DNA of 8,592 nucleotides, taken from Leptospira ellisii. Lineage in GTDB: Bacteria > Spirochaetota > Leptospiria > Leptospirales > Leptospiraceae. The notes beneath the pieces are model-generated. The model had not been told where the DNA came from. It saw only the letters and a list, made by a program, of their open reading frames with translations, and searched no databases. Of the stretch, positions 1-6,333 are shown in pieces; positions within the stretch are counted from its first letter, which is position 1; every line of letters starts with the position of its first letter. Position numbers and translations under genes: made by a program. Location of the stretch: assembly GCF_002811955.1 (NCBI RefSeq), contig NZ_NPEF01000169.1:1-8592 (forward strand). Reading direction: 5' to 3'.

Positions 1-40
1 CGATAAGAATTCAGTTGCAAAATTTATACTCTCTTAGGAA

Positions 41-58
41 TGATACTCATTAGTATCA
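41..58. promoter_or_regulatory. 18-bp perfect inverted repeat upstream of the SET-domain gene
   Basis: The sequence TGATACT-CATT-AGTATCA is a perfect 7-bp inverted repeat with a 4-base centre, ending 24 bp before the start codon at 83. A second short palindrome (AATGA-TAC-TCATT, 39-51) overlaps it. A -10-like TATACT lies at 25-30 with no recognisable -35, so the palindrome would fall just downstream of a transcription start near 37, a typical repressor position. The composition recalls Fur-family boxes (12 of 19 positions match the E. coli Fur consensus by eye), but it could equally be an mRNA hairpin. There is no T-run after it, so it is not a terminator. Confidence 0.4.
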
Positions 59-82
59 CCGGTCGGAGTTCGAATCCCTACA

Positions 83-514
83 ATGCAGTTACGTAAAAAG
101 TCATCCCTCTCTCGCATCTTTAAGGAAAAGGATTTCGAAGTTAAGCCGTCTTCCATACCGGGAATCGGAATGGGTCTTTTCGCAAAGGAAAACCTTTCCA
201 AAGGCGATACGGTCGGTTATTACACCGGAAAAATTCTCACGGATAAAATCGCCAATTCATCCAAATACTGCGAATCGAAATACCTTCTCTGGATCTGCAA
301 GGATCATTGGATTTACGGAGAGGGAAAAGAAAGCAATTATACGCGTTTTATGAATCACAGCACGAAACCCAACGTAAAACTCGTGGTTTCCGTACGTTGG
401 AAAACCGCACGTTTCGAAACCATCCGCAAAGTCAAAGCCGGAGAGGAGTTGTTCTTCGACTACGGCGACGAATACTGGATCAACACGGATATAGATCCCG
501 TGGAAAGGAACTAA
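83..514 (+). CDS. Small stand-alone SET-domain protein (putative protein-lysine methyltransferase)
   Basis: A 143-residue protein that consists almost entirely of a SET domain. The SET opening motif is GIGMGLFA at residues 27-34, where the S-adenosylmethionine pocket begins. The pseudoknot core has [10 protein letters not shown] at 88-97 (the family's RFxNHSC-PN with Asn91 and His92), and [13 protein letters not shown] at 120-132 carries the conserved Asp126-Tyr127 pair. There is no pre-SET or post-SET zinc cysteine cluster and no signal peptide, so it is probably cytoplasmic. The family transfers methyl groups from SAM to lysine side chains; the substrate here is unknown. The start at 83 is the only usable one, since an in-frame stop lies at 41-43 and no other start codon follows it. 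The Shine-Dalgarno is poor (GGAG about 15 bases upstream). Its stop lies 6 bp from the stop of the convergent hydrolase gene. Confidence 0.85.
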   Translation: MQLRKKSSLSRIFKEKDFEVKPSSIPGIGMGLFAKENLSKGDTVGYYTGKILTDKIANSSKYCESKYLLWICKDHWIYGEGKESNYTRFMNHSTKPNVKLVVSVRWKTARFETIRKVKAGEELFFDYGDEYWINTDIDPVERN

Positions 515-520
515 TCGTTC

Positions 521-1567
521 TTAACTTCTGGACGCGTGTCTGAAGAAGAAGGCAAAACCCGCCAAAAGTTTAAAGATCGCCGGCAGCGTTCTTAAGGTGA
601 TTCCTATATCCCCGTGCGAAATCAAAGGGGTCAGCACCAATTTGGAACGGTCTTCGGGAACGTCCCTTTCGCGCAGACGCTCCAGGATCAAACCGGATTC
701 GGACGCGGGAACCACGTTATCCGAAACACCGTGGATCAGGGCCACGTGCGCCCGCAGATCCTCCAGCTTATTATAAACCTGAAGATCCTGCAAAAACGAA
801 CGGAACGGCCCCGCGTTTCGAACGATACGATTCCAAATTTCGGCACGGTATTCCCTGTCTTCCTTGAGTTTAAGGAAAATTTCACGATTGTCCGGGCGGA
901 TCGAATCCAAGACCTTCGGAAGTTCCGGCGTTTCCCGCAGAAAACTTCCGTCCAAAATGCTCGCGTGCAAAGCCTTGCGCACTTCTTCGTTCTCTCCGAT
1001 TCCGAAATGAACGAAATTCCAAAGAAGAATCATACGTCCGTACTCGTCCGAATCTTCGGCGGACATCAGATAATCCAACGTGGTTTGAACGTTTCCGTAG
1101 GCGCCGATCGTAAGAATGGATTTCACCTTCCCTTCTACCTGAGGCGCCGCCGCCGCGATCAAACCCATACTCGCGGAAAAGGAAGGGGCAAGCAGGGAGA
1201 TCGTTCCGTCGGGGCAAAAATTCGGATCGGAGGAAAACGTCAAAATCAGCTGTTTGATCTTTTCGATACTTTCCAATCGAATCTTAAATTCGCTGATTTC
1301 CTGCATCTGCGGACAAAACACGAGAAAGCCGCAGGAAGCCAACCCCCGGCACACCGCCTGAAAACGCGGATCCTTGTTTCCTAGATACGCCATTCCGTTG
1401 ATCGCGAGGATCGTCCCGAGAAAGGAGGTGCGGTTTGCGGGAAAAAATTTCAAAACCCCTACGGATTCGCCCAAAACGGGAACGGTAAATTCCTCTTCTT
1501 GAATTCCTTTCGAGGAATTACTACGGGTGTTGAGGGCGAATCGAATCGCGGAAAAAAAATGTTTCAT
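521..1567 (-). CDS. Alpha/beta-hydrolase-fold protein
   Basis: A 348-residue protein with the layout of an alpha/beta hydrolase. After an early beta-sheet segment (GTILAINGMAY, 51-61), the nucleophile elbow falls at about 126-135 (LAPSFSASMG). A catalytic aspartate candidate is Asp283 in LIHGVSDNVVP, and the histidine is His318 in LISHGDIG. The elbow is unusual because both glycines of the usual GxSxG are serines (S129-x-S131-x-S133), so Ser131 is the likely nucleophile but this is inferred. No signal peptide is visible; the C-terminus has a hydrophobic stretch (about 328-342) that may be a buried helix or a membrane contact. A purine-rich GAAGAAG lies just before ATG 1567. The substrate cannot be read from the sequence. 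It lies 135 bp downstream of the phosphodiesterase gene and may share its transcript or use its own promoter. Confidence 0.75.
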   Translation of the reverse strand: MKHFFSAIRFALNTRSNSSKGIQEEEFTVPVLGESVGVLKFFPANRTSFLGTILAINGMAYLGNKDPRFQAVCRGLASCGFLVFCPQMQEISEFKIRLESIEKIKQLILTFSSDPNFCPDGTISLLAPSFSASMGLIAAAAPQVEGKVKSILTIGAYGNVQTTLDYLMSAEDSDEYGRMILLWNFVHFGIGENEEVRKALHASILDGSFLRETPELPKVLDSIRPDNREIFLKLKEDREYRAEIWNRIVRNAGPFRSFLQDLQVYNKLEDLRAHVALIHGVSDNVVPASESGLILERLRERDVPEDRSKLVLTPLISHGDIGITLRTLPAIFKLLAGFAFFFRHASRS

Positions 1568-1591
1568 AACTTCTTCATTTGCCTTGTATAA

Positions 1592-1610
1592 GATCCGCGT
1601 TCGATCCGCG
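1592..1610. repeat. Tandem GATCCGCG direct repeat upstream of the hydrolase gene
   Basis: Two exact copies of GATCCGCG at 1592-1599 and 1603-1610 are separated by TTC, an 11-bp period of about one helical turn. They lie 25-43 bp upstream of the hydrolase start codon in the 135-bp gap between it and the phosphodiesterase gene. On the minus strand they could also form a short CCGCG/CGCGG hairpin. An activator or repressor site is possible; chance is also possible for such short repeats. The rest of the gap shows no clear promoter. Confidence 0.3.
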
Positions 1611-1702
1611 GACCGCTTTCTTTTTTAAAACCGAACGTACTCTGTATGTTTTCCGTTGGGCGACGATTACGGAACGGTTACATTTCCGAGTTATCCGAAA
1701 TC

Positions 1703-2488
1703 CTAATATTCTTTCTGTAACAATTTCAGCATTCGTTTCGGGAAGTTCGTAAAAAGTCCGTCCGCTCCCCGATCCAAAAACGTACGCATATCCGCGGCTT
1801 CGTTCACGGTATAAACGACTTTCAATAAATTCTTTTCGGAGATTTTTTCCAAATTCTCCTTCGAAGCCTCCCTCACGGAAGGATGTACGCTCCACGCACC
1901 CACTTTTTCAGCGAATACGATTGCGTCCTCCACATTCCCGCTTTCTTCTCCGACCAAAATTCCCAATTTGATTTCGGAATCAATCTTACGGATCCGTTCC
2001 AAACATTCCCAGGAAAAGGAGGAAATCAGAACTCTTTGCCTCAGATCGGCGCGTCGGATTAGATCGAGAACGAGAGGTTCCACCGAATTCTCAAAAACGG
2101 CATCGTCCATCGCGGTCGATTTGATCTCCACGTTCAGATCCGTTTCCGATTTACGGATCAGATCCAGAACGTCCTTCAAAAACGGAACCGTCTCCGTTTC
2201 GAACTTTCGGGAAAACCAGGAGCCCGCGTCGAGTTCCCGCAGAATCTCCGATTCGAATTTTCGGACGTTTCCCACCAGTTTCGTCGTCCGATCCAGATCG
2301 TCGTCGTGTATGACCACGACCTTTCGGTCTTCGGAAAGCGTGACGTCCAATTCGATCAGATCCGCCCGGCCCGAGATCGCCTTTTTAAACGCGATCATCG
2401 TGTTCTCGGGATATTCTCCGCTGGCTCCCCGATGTGCGAACACCAAAGGACGTTTTAAATCGCGGGGGCCGCGGATGGATTCAATCAT
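1703..2488 (-). CDS. Glycerophosphodiester phosphodiesterase (GDPD family)
   Basis: A 261-residue TIM-barrel GDPD enzyme, which hydrolyses glycerophosphodiesters to glycerol-3-phosphate and an alcohol and so recycles phospholipid headgroups. The family signature is complete: HRGA at 19-22 with PENT at 27-30, Glu46 and Asp48 in LIELDVT as metal ligands, His61-Asp62 in VVIHDDDLDRTT, and Glu121 and Lys123 in NVEIK. The C-terminal barrel strand has the usual GADGLFTNFP. Length matches the cytosolic UgpQ type (about 250 residues) rather than the longer secreted GlpQ type, and no signal peptide is present. The start at 2488 sits only 18 residues before HRG and no better start follows, but the upstream stretch is AT-rich with no Shine-Dalgarno. 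It follows the outer-membrane protein gene by 74 bp and precedes the hydrolase gene. Confidence 0.93.
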   Translation of the reverse strand: MIESIRGPRDLKRPLVFAHRGASGEYPENTMIAFKKAISGRADLIELDVTLSEDRKVVVIHDDDLDRTTKLVGNVRKFESEILRELDAGSWFSRKFETETVPFLKDVLDLIRKSETDLNVEIKSTAMDDAVFENSVEPLVLDLIRRADLRQRVLISSFSWECLERIRKIDSEIKLGILVGEESGNVEDAIVFAEKVGAWSVHPSVREASKENLEKISEKNLLKVVYTVNEAADMRTFLDRGADGLFTNFPKRMLKLLQKEY

Positions 2489-2510
2489 ATAAAATTTTTC
2501 AAATATTCAA

Positions 2511-2537
2511 AAATTAAAAAGTATTCTTCGAAAAGAA
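2511..2537 (-). terminator. Weak intrinsic-terminator candidate between the barrel protein and GDPD genes
   Basis: On the minus strand a 5-bp stem TTCTT/AAGAA with a TTCG loop (2524-2537) is followed by TAC and a T-rich run (2520 down to 2511). The stem is short and AT-rich but carries a UUCG-like loop and a good U-tract. A second small hairpin, CCTTC/GAAGG (2547-2559), lies 3 bases past the stop of the barrel gene. Together they suggest that at least part of the transcription ends before the GDPD gene. Confidence 0.35.
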
Positions 2538-2562
2538 ATCCCGATCCCTTCGCCGAAGGAAC

Positions 2563-3372
2563 TCAGAAGGAGAAACCGACCGCGAAATCGAAACCCGCGT
2601 CGGAAACCTTTCCTCCGTGATCCCGTTTGATCTCCTCTTTACGGATCCAATAATCCAAAACCGTCGCCGAATGATCCGCGTATTCCAGGGATTGAACCGT
2701 AACGTTCTTATGATAACGACCGAACGTCCGTACGAGGACTTCGAAACCGAAGAAGAATCCGGATTCCAATTGATGCCTGAACCCCAGACCGGTACCGGCG
2801 TAATACCTCGGTCCGTAATCCAAATTGATCCGTTCCGCTCGATACGAGGAAGGGCCGCGGAGATCCGCGAACTGATCGTGAACGGTTTGTCTGAAATATT
2901 CCGCGCCGATTTGAATCGGAATGTATAAGGACGAATCCGCCAAAAAGTAATTCAGAAACACGCCGCCACCGGCGTTCTTCCATTCCCGATCGGATTGTCT
3001 TGCCGCGGCGTATTGGACGAAATACGCGTAACGACTGTCGAAATCCCCGGTGGTCACGTATGAATTCTGATAGTATTGAAGACCGATCGTGACTTTTTCC
3101 CAAACGTTCCAACCTGCGACGCCGGAACCGTATCCCTTAAAGAAGCCTCCTCCCAAAAAGAATTTCCTCTTCATACGGATTTCCTTTTGGGACGGGGACT
3201 TATCCTCGACATCCTCCTTCCGTTTGGAATCCGATTCCTTCGTTTCCGAAGAAGTTGCGGGAACCGGCACGATGTTCTGGGAAAAAACAGCCTGGAAAGA
3301 AACGAGAAAAAGAACGCAGATGAAAATTCGTTTGAATGCGGATCCGGTTCCGCTGCGGTCCAAATGTTCCAT
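2563..3372 (-). CDS. Signal-peptide protein, probable outer-membrane beta-barrel
   Basis: A 269-residue exported protein of unknown specific function. Residues 1-31 look like a signal peptide: basic n-region ending in FKR (13-15), hydrophobic core IFICVLFLVSF (16-26), and a likely cut after AVFS (28-31). A charged, Ser/Lys/Glu-rich linker follows (about 40-70). From about residue 71 onward the chain alternates aromatic and small residues in short amphipathic strands rich in Tyr, Phe and Gly, for example FFLGGGFFKGYGSG. It ends in FAVGFSF with a terminal Phe, as outer-membrane barrel proteins recognised by BamA usually do. There is no lipobox cysteine. No Shine-Dalgarno precedes ATG 3372; instead a promoter ends almost at the start codon (see 3382-3409). 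I do not recognise a named family. Confidence 0.7.
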   Translation of the reverse strand: MEHLDRSGTGSAFKRIFICVLFLVSFQAVFSQNIVPVPATSSETKESDSKRKEDVEDKSPSQKEIRMKRKFFLGGGFFKGYGSGVAGWNVWEKVTIGLQYYQNSYVTTGDFDSRYAYFVQYAAARQSDREWKNAGGGVFLNYFLADSSLYIPIQIGAEYFRQTVHDQFADLRGPSSYRAERINLDYGPRYYAGTGLGFRHQLESGFFFGFEVLVRTFGRYHKNVTVQSLEYADHSATVLDYWIRKEEIKRDHGGKVSDAGFDFAVGFSF

Positions 3373-3381
3373 AAGACAAAG

Positions 3382-3409
3382 AGTTTACGAAATCGGGAAG
3401 TATTGTCAA
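3382..3409 (-). promoter_or_regulatory. Sigma70-type promoter for the beta-barrel gene, near-leaderless
   Basis: On the minus strand a perfect TTGACA (3404-3409) is followed by a 16-bp spacer and TAAACT (3382-3387, 4 of 6 consensus). Only 9 bases separate this -10 from the ATG at 3372, so transcription should start within about 0-3 bases of the start codon. That fits the lack of a Shine-Dalgarno and suggests a leaderless or nearly leaderless mRNA. Confidence 0.5.
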
Positions 3410-3424
3410 GAGAAAGGAAAAGGG

Positions 3425-3457
3425 AAGAAAGGGTTCAGGCGGGTTTTCGATCCCGCC
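3425..3457 (-). terminator. Terminator candidate downstream of the phasin-like gene
   Basis: On the minus strand, beginning 23 bases after the stop codon, a perfect GC-only 6-bp stem GGCGGG/CCCGCC (arms 3452-3457 and 3438-3443) encloses an 8-base loop. It is followed by a pyrimidine-rich tail with a CCCTTTCTT run, a weaker U-tract than usual. It lies between the phasin-like gene and the promoter of the next minus-strand gene, as expected for a stop between two separately transcribed genes. Confidence 0.55.
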
Positions 3458-3479
3458 CGAGAGGGAAAGTTACACGATC

Positions 3480-3863
<384 letters not shown>

Positions 3864-3886
3864 TCGATTTTTCTCCTTGAGATTCG

Positions 3887-3901
3887 TTGTGCATCGCACA
3901 A
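3887..3901. promoter_or_regulatory. Perfect TTGTGC-N3-GCACAA operator-like palindrome at the phasin-like start point
   Basis: A perfect 6-3-6 inverted repeat, TTGTGC-ATC-GCACAA, covers the predicted transcription start (near 3898) of the phasin-like gene. A second, imperfect copy (on the minus strand TTGTGC-ACT-GCA then degenerate) lies at 3910-3924 across the -35/-10 spacer and the edge of the -10 box. The two copies share TTGTGC-NN-TGCA and are 23 bp apart, about two helical turns. This is the classic arrangement of a repressor operator pair. The TGC-N3-GCA core matches the motif known for PhaR in Paracoccus and Rhodobacter; that PhaR acts here is inferred. Confidence 0.6.
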
Positions 3902-3905
3902 TCCT

Positions 3906-3934
3906 TTTGTATTGCAGTGCACAAATTCTGTCAA
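3906..3934 (-). promoter_or_regulatory. Sigma70-type promoter of the phasin-like gene
   Basis: On the minus strand a perfect TTGACA (3929-3934), exactly 17 bp of spacer, and TACAAA (3906-3911, 4 of 6 consensus) predict a start near 3898 and a leader of about 35 bases that contains the AAGGAG ribosome binding site (3873-3878). A second TTGACA at 3954-3959 has no -10 at a usable distance. Confidence 0.65.
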
Positions 3935-4015
3935 TCGAAAAAAGAAAAAATTTTGTCAAAAGATCAATTTTAGCAAAAAAGAAGATTTCCGTTGTTTATA
4001 CGATAAGGGGAGAAA

Positions 4016-4084
4016 ATGAGCTTTTTCGTTAAAATTCGTAATCAAATTGTATTTTTCGAAAGAATTCATCCGGTTTGCCGCTGA
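4016..4084 (+). CDS. Possible 22-residue small protein or leader peptide
   Basis: A 22-codon ORF (starts MSFFVKIRNQIVFF, ends HPVCR) is preceded by AAGGGGAG a few bases before its ATG, the best ribosome binding site on the + strand of this gap and much better than that of the lipoprotein gene downstream. It ends 95 bp before the lipoprotein start. The peptide is hydrophobic and basic, with no known motif. It could be a leader peptide, a small membrane-associated protein or a chance ORF. No obvious + strand promoter was found before it. The remainder of the 316-bp gap 3864-4179 holds the phasin-like promoter and operators on its left side and AT-rich sequence without other clear signals. Confidence 0.3.
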   Translation: MSFFVKIRNQIVFFERIHPVCR

Positions 4085-4179
4085 AAGGATCATTTGGTTT
4101 TGGAAAAATCTTTTTTACTCGAAACGAAATACATTCGGACGCCGATCGCCTCCAAAACAAAAGATCGAGATTCACAAAA

Positions 4180-4884
4180 ATGACCCATTCTACAAAACTC
4201 AAAACTTCCTATCGAATGTTTCTTTCAGTCGTTGCACTTCCGTTTTTCTTCCTATTGGTTCAGTGTAATCCGGATAAAAAACAGGATTCTCAAGCGGAAT
4301 TTTTAGCCCTTTTGGGCACGAGCGCCGGCGCCGTAAAAGTCCAAAACGATTTAAATCGGAACGGAGGATTGACGACCAGAGAAACCGATCCCGGAAAAAC
4401 CCCGGCCAACCCTACGAATGAAACCAATTCCTCCGACGGACATACTGCGATTCGATTGATCGGCGACGGAACGATGGTCGGTGGTGGTTTGTTGGTTTAC
4501 GTAAGGGAACAAAGCGGTTTCGTCGGAGACATCGCACCCGTCAGTATCAGCGGAGGAGTTCCCACGTTCCATACGGTTCCCGGAAAGGAATACTTCGCCT
4601 ATTTGGAATTCTTCATAGACGGTTTGAATGATACGGAAATCGACGGGCAAGCCTTGATCGTTCCGTTTACGGCGACTGAAACCGATAAAATCGATTTTTA
4701 CGTAACCGGCACAGGAGCGGGACTTTTCGTAAACGAAGCCTCCCACGTTTCGAATTTATATTACGCCCCGGTCGGCAACAACACTGCCATGAACAATCCC
4801 GGAGAAAGAGCCGCACAGAGAAGATCCAATTATCTTCTGTACGGAGGGGACGGTTTCGTAGTGGAATATCTCTACGGACCCTGA
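4180..4884 (+). CDS. Putative lipoprotein of unknown function
   Basis: A 234-residue protein with a lipoprotein-type signal peptide: basic n-region (MTHSTKLKTSYR), hydrophobic core FLSVVALPFFFLLV (14-27) and a lipobox LLVQ before Cys29. Gln at -1 is not allowed by the classical E. coli rule but spirochaete lipoboxes are looser. The mature part starts with a polar, Asn/Thr/Pro-rich tether (about 30-85). A region rich in short beta strands and Gly follows (about 89-234), with no motif I recognise. The start at 4180 gives a sensible n-region; the longer in-frame start at 4075 would place 35 extra residues before it, and the shorter one at 4216 would leave almost no basic n-region. No strong Shine-Dalgarno precedes any of them. 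It is probably membrane-anchored facing the periplasm or surface-exposed. It is divergent from the phasin-like gene and convergent with the Maf-like gene. Confidence 0.7.
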   Translation: MTHSTKLKTSYRMFLSVVALPFFFLLVQCNPDKKQDSQAEFLALLGTSAGAVKVQNDLNRNGGLTTRETDPGKTPANPTNETNSSDGHTAIRLIGDGTMVGGGLLVYVREQSGFVGDIAPVSISGGVPTFHTVPGKEYFAYLEFFIDGLNDTEIDGQALIVPFTATETDKIDFYVTGTGAGLFVNEASHVSNLYYAPVGNNTAMNNPGERAAQRRSNYLLYGGDGFVVEYLYGP

Positions 4885-4923
4885 GTTTTTCCTTTTCCGT
4901 TTTACTGCGATTCAACGATCGGA

Positions 4924-4965
4924 CGGCCGGACTACGGAGGTAAATCCTGCGGAAATCGGCCGGAC
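4924..4965. repeat. CGGCCGGAC direct repeat in the convergent gap
   Basis: CGGCCGGAC occurs exactly at 4924-4932 and 4957-4965, 33 bp apart, in the 96-bp gap between the convergent lipoprotein and Maf-like genes. Because CGGCCG is its own complement, the copies could also pair into a 6-7-bp stem with a 27-base loop. No T-run follows on either strand, so it is not a standard terminator, and no other terminator is visible in the gap. Confidence 0.3.
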
Positions 4966-4980
4966 CGAGAACGGACCCGA

Positions 4981-6333
4981 TTAAGTCTTCATTCTTTCGA
5001 TCGTCTTTGTGATAAGTTTGGAATGGAGCTTGCACGCCTCTTCCAAACCTCGATAAAGAAGCAGACTTTTTTTGGCGATTCCGAGTCGTTCGTTTTTCTT
5101 TTCCTCCAAGGTCAAACCGCCTTCGTAACCTTCGGTGATCATCAAAACCGTTCTTTGAATGCTCATTCCCAAAATTTCGGTCAATCCTTTCCGGGCGGAA
5201 ACCTCTTCGTCGATCGCGTCCATTTCCTTGAGATTTTTGAGGATCTGATCCTTAAAACGATCCTCAGCTTTTACCTGCGAATAAAGACGATCGGAAAGGA
5301 TTCTTCCTCGGGAAACCTTTTCCGAAAAACCTTTGAGTTCGTGTGAAAGATTCCGCAGTTCGGTCAGGATCGTTCGGGAAAAATTTCCTCCCGAAACGGA
5401 ACCGGATTCGGAAAATCCGATTTCGGAACCGTCTGCGACTTTCCCGATCCTATCCCGAACGGAGCCTACAAAAGATAAATCGAATTCATGTTTTTGAATG
5501 TATTGGTCCGCGGTAACGCTCGGAATCCCTTCCAACCTCGCGCCTTCCTTACCGAGATTGTACCAAGCGGTCCGTTTCGGATGTTCCTCGAACCATTTTT
5601 TAAAGATCAGAAGTTTTTCGTTGGTCCTTAAGGTTCCTCCGTTTAACGAAGCCGCGTATTTCGCGGGAAGCGCGGTCATCTGTTTGTGGTTGTGATATTC
5701 CCTTCTGAATTTTCTGGACTCCAGATGATTGAGACGTTCCTCCAAAACCGCGCCTTTACAATGCGCCAATTTCGAAGGGAAGGAAAGATCCTGCCCCACG
5801 AGGAGGAGGTTTCTCGCGTTCATCTTTTCGGCGAGACTGACCGCGTTCGTCGAAACCGATCCTCCGAAATCCACGATTCCGATTTCCTCTTCCGGAATTT
5901 TGGAAAGGATACGAATCAACGGAAACGGCGAAGACGTATAATATCCTTTTTTGAAATTCCCCGGAAGCCGCAAAGTGTGATACGACGACGTCGGGTCGAA
6001 TACCATCCTCGCCTCGCCGTCGTAACCTTCCAGATATTTGGAATTGAGCGCTTGAGGATCCACGGAATACGTCAGATCGGGATCGATTCCCGCCTTCCAC
6101 AAAACCGTCAAAGCGGTATCGACGGCGATCAAAACGAAACGATCACGGTATCGTTTGATGTCTTCGAGGGAATCCGTCAACGAGGGGCCCGCTCCGCAAA
6201 CGAGAACGTCCGCCTTACCTTCGCAGATTCCGAAAAGATTCCGGATCGGTTTCATCTCGGAGATTTCGGGAAGATTATGGATGAAGTTGCGTCCGAAATA
6301 AAACGTAGCTCCTCGTAGGGTTCCTTTTTCCAC
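4981..6333 (-). CDS. Maf-type (DUF115/MAF_flag10) protein, C-terminal part in a shifted frame
   Basis: This 450-codon reading frame holds the main domain of the Maf (motility accessory factor) family. The signature is [10 protein letters not shown] (43-52) for nucleotide-sugar binding, Asp72 in [19 protein letters not shown] (82-93), FGGSVSTNA (156-164) and [10 protein letters not shown] (176-185). The C-terminal 160 residues are charged and helical. Maf proteins transfer nonulosonic acids such as pseudaminic or legionaminic acid to flagellin; a role in glycosylation here is inferred from the family. The frame opens with GTG at 6333, inside the upstream half, with GAGGAA 7 bases before it, so reinitiation is possible. 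Its first 10 residues look like out-of-frame sequence; family-like protein seems to begin at TFYFGRNF. A -1 shift near 6314 would join it to the upstream half to give about 617 residues, a normal Maf length. Confidence 0.8.
   Translation of the reverse strand: MEKGTLRGATFYFGRNFIHNLPEISEMKPIRNLFGICEGKADVLVCGAGPSLTDSLEDIKRYRDRFVLIAVDTALTVLWKAGIDPDLTYSVDPQALNSKYLEGYDGEARMVFDPTSSYHTLRLPGNFKKGYYTSSPFPLIRILSKIPEEEIGIVDFGGSVSTNAVSLAEKMNARNLLLVGQDLSFPSKLAHCKGAVLEERLNHLESRKFRREYHNHKQMTALPAKYAASLNGGTLRTNEKLLIFKKWFEEHPKRTAWYNLGKEGARLEGIPSVTADQYIQKHEFDLSFVGSVRDRIGKVADGSEIGFSESGSVSGGNFSRTILTELRNLSHELKGFSEKVSRGRILSDRLYSQVKAEDRFKDQILKNLKEMDAIDEEVSARKGLTEILGMSIQRTVLMITEGYEGGLTLEEKKNERLGIAKKSLLLYRGLEEACKLHSKLITKTIERMKT

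Noticed and set aside
61..82. A tRNA T-arm-like stretch (GTTCGAATCC) next to a hairpin, suggesting the end of a tRNA gene
   Set aside because: The T-stem flanks do not pair, the hairpin before it has a 4- or 6-base loop rather than an anticodon loop of 7, and no matching acceptor strand exists upstream in the window.
614..1384. 256-codon + strand ORF opposite the hydrolase gene
   Set aside because: It is antisense to a gene with recognisable hydrolase motifs; its translation is Arg/Gln-rich without domains and it lacks a ribosome binding site.
1575..1895. 106-codon minus-strand ORF overlapping the end of the GDPD gene
   Set aside because: It lies in another frame of the conserved GDPD C-terminus and has a low-complexity, Arg-rich translation with no motif.
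1968..2492. 174-codon + strand ORF opposite the GDPD gene
   Set aside because: Ser/Arg-rich shadow of a well-supported enzyme gene.
3864..3959. N-terminal extension of the phasin-like protein to the ATG at 3959
   Set aside because: The extension would run through the TTGACA-17-TACAAA promoter and operators, while the ATG at 3863 has a strong AAGGAG ribosome binding site.
5686..6318. 210-codon + strand ORF opposite the Maf-like gene
   Set aside because: Antisense to conserved Maf motifs, Arg-rich, with no start signal.
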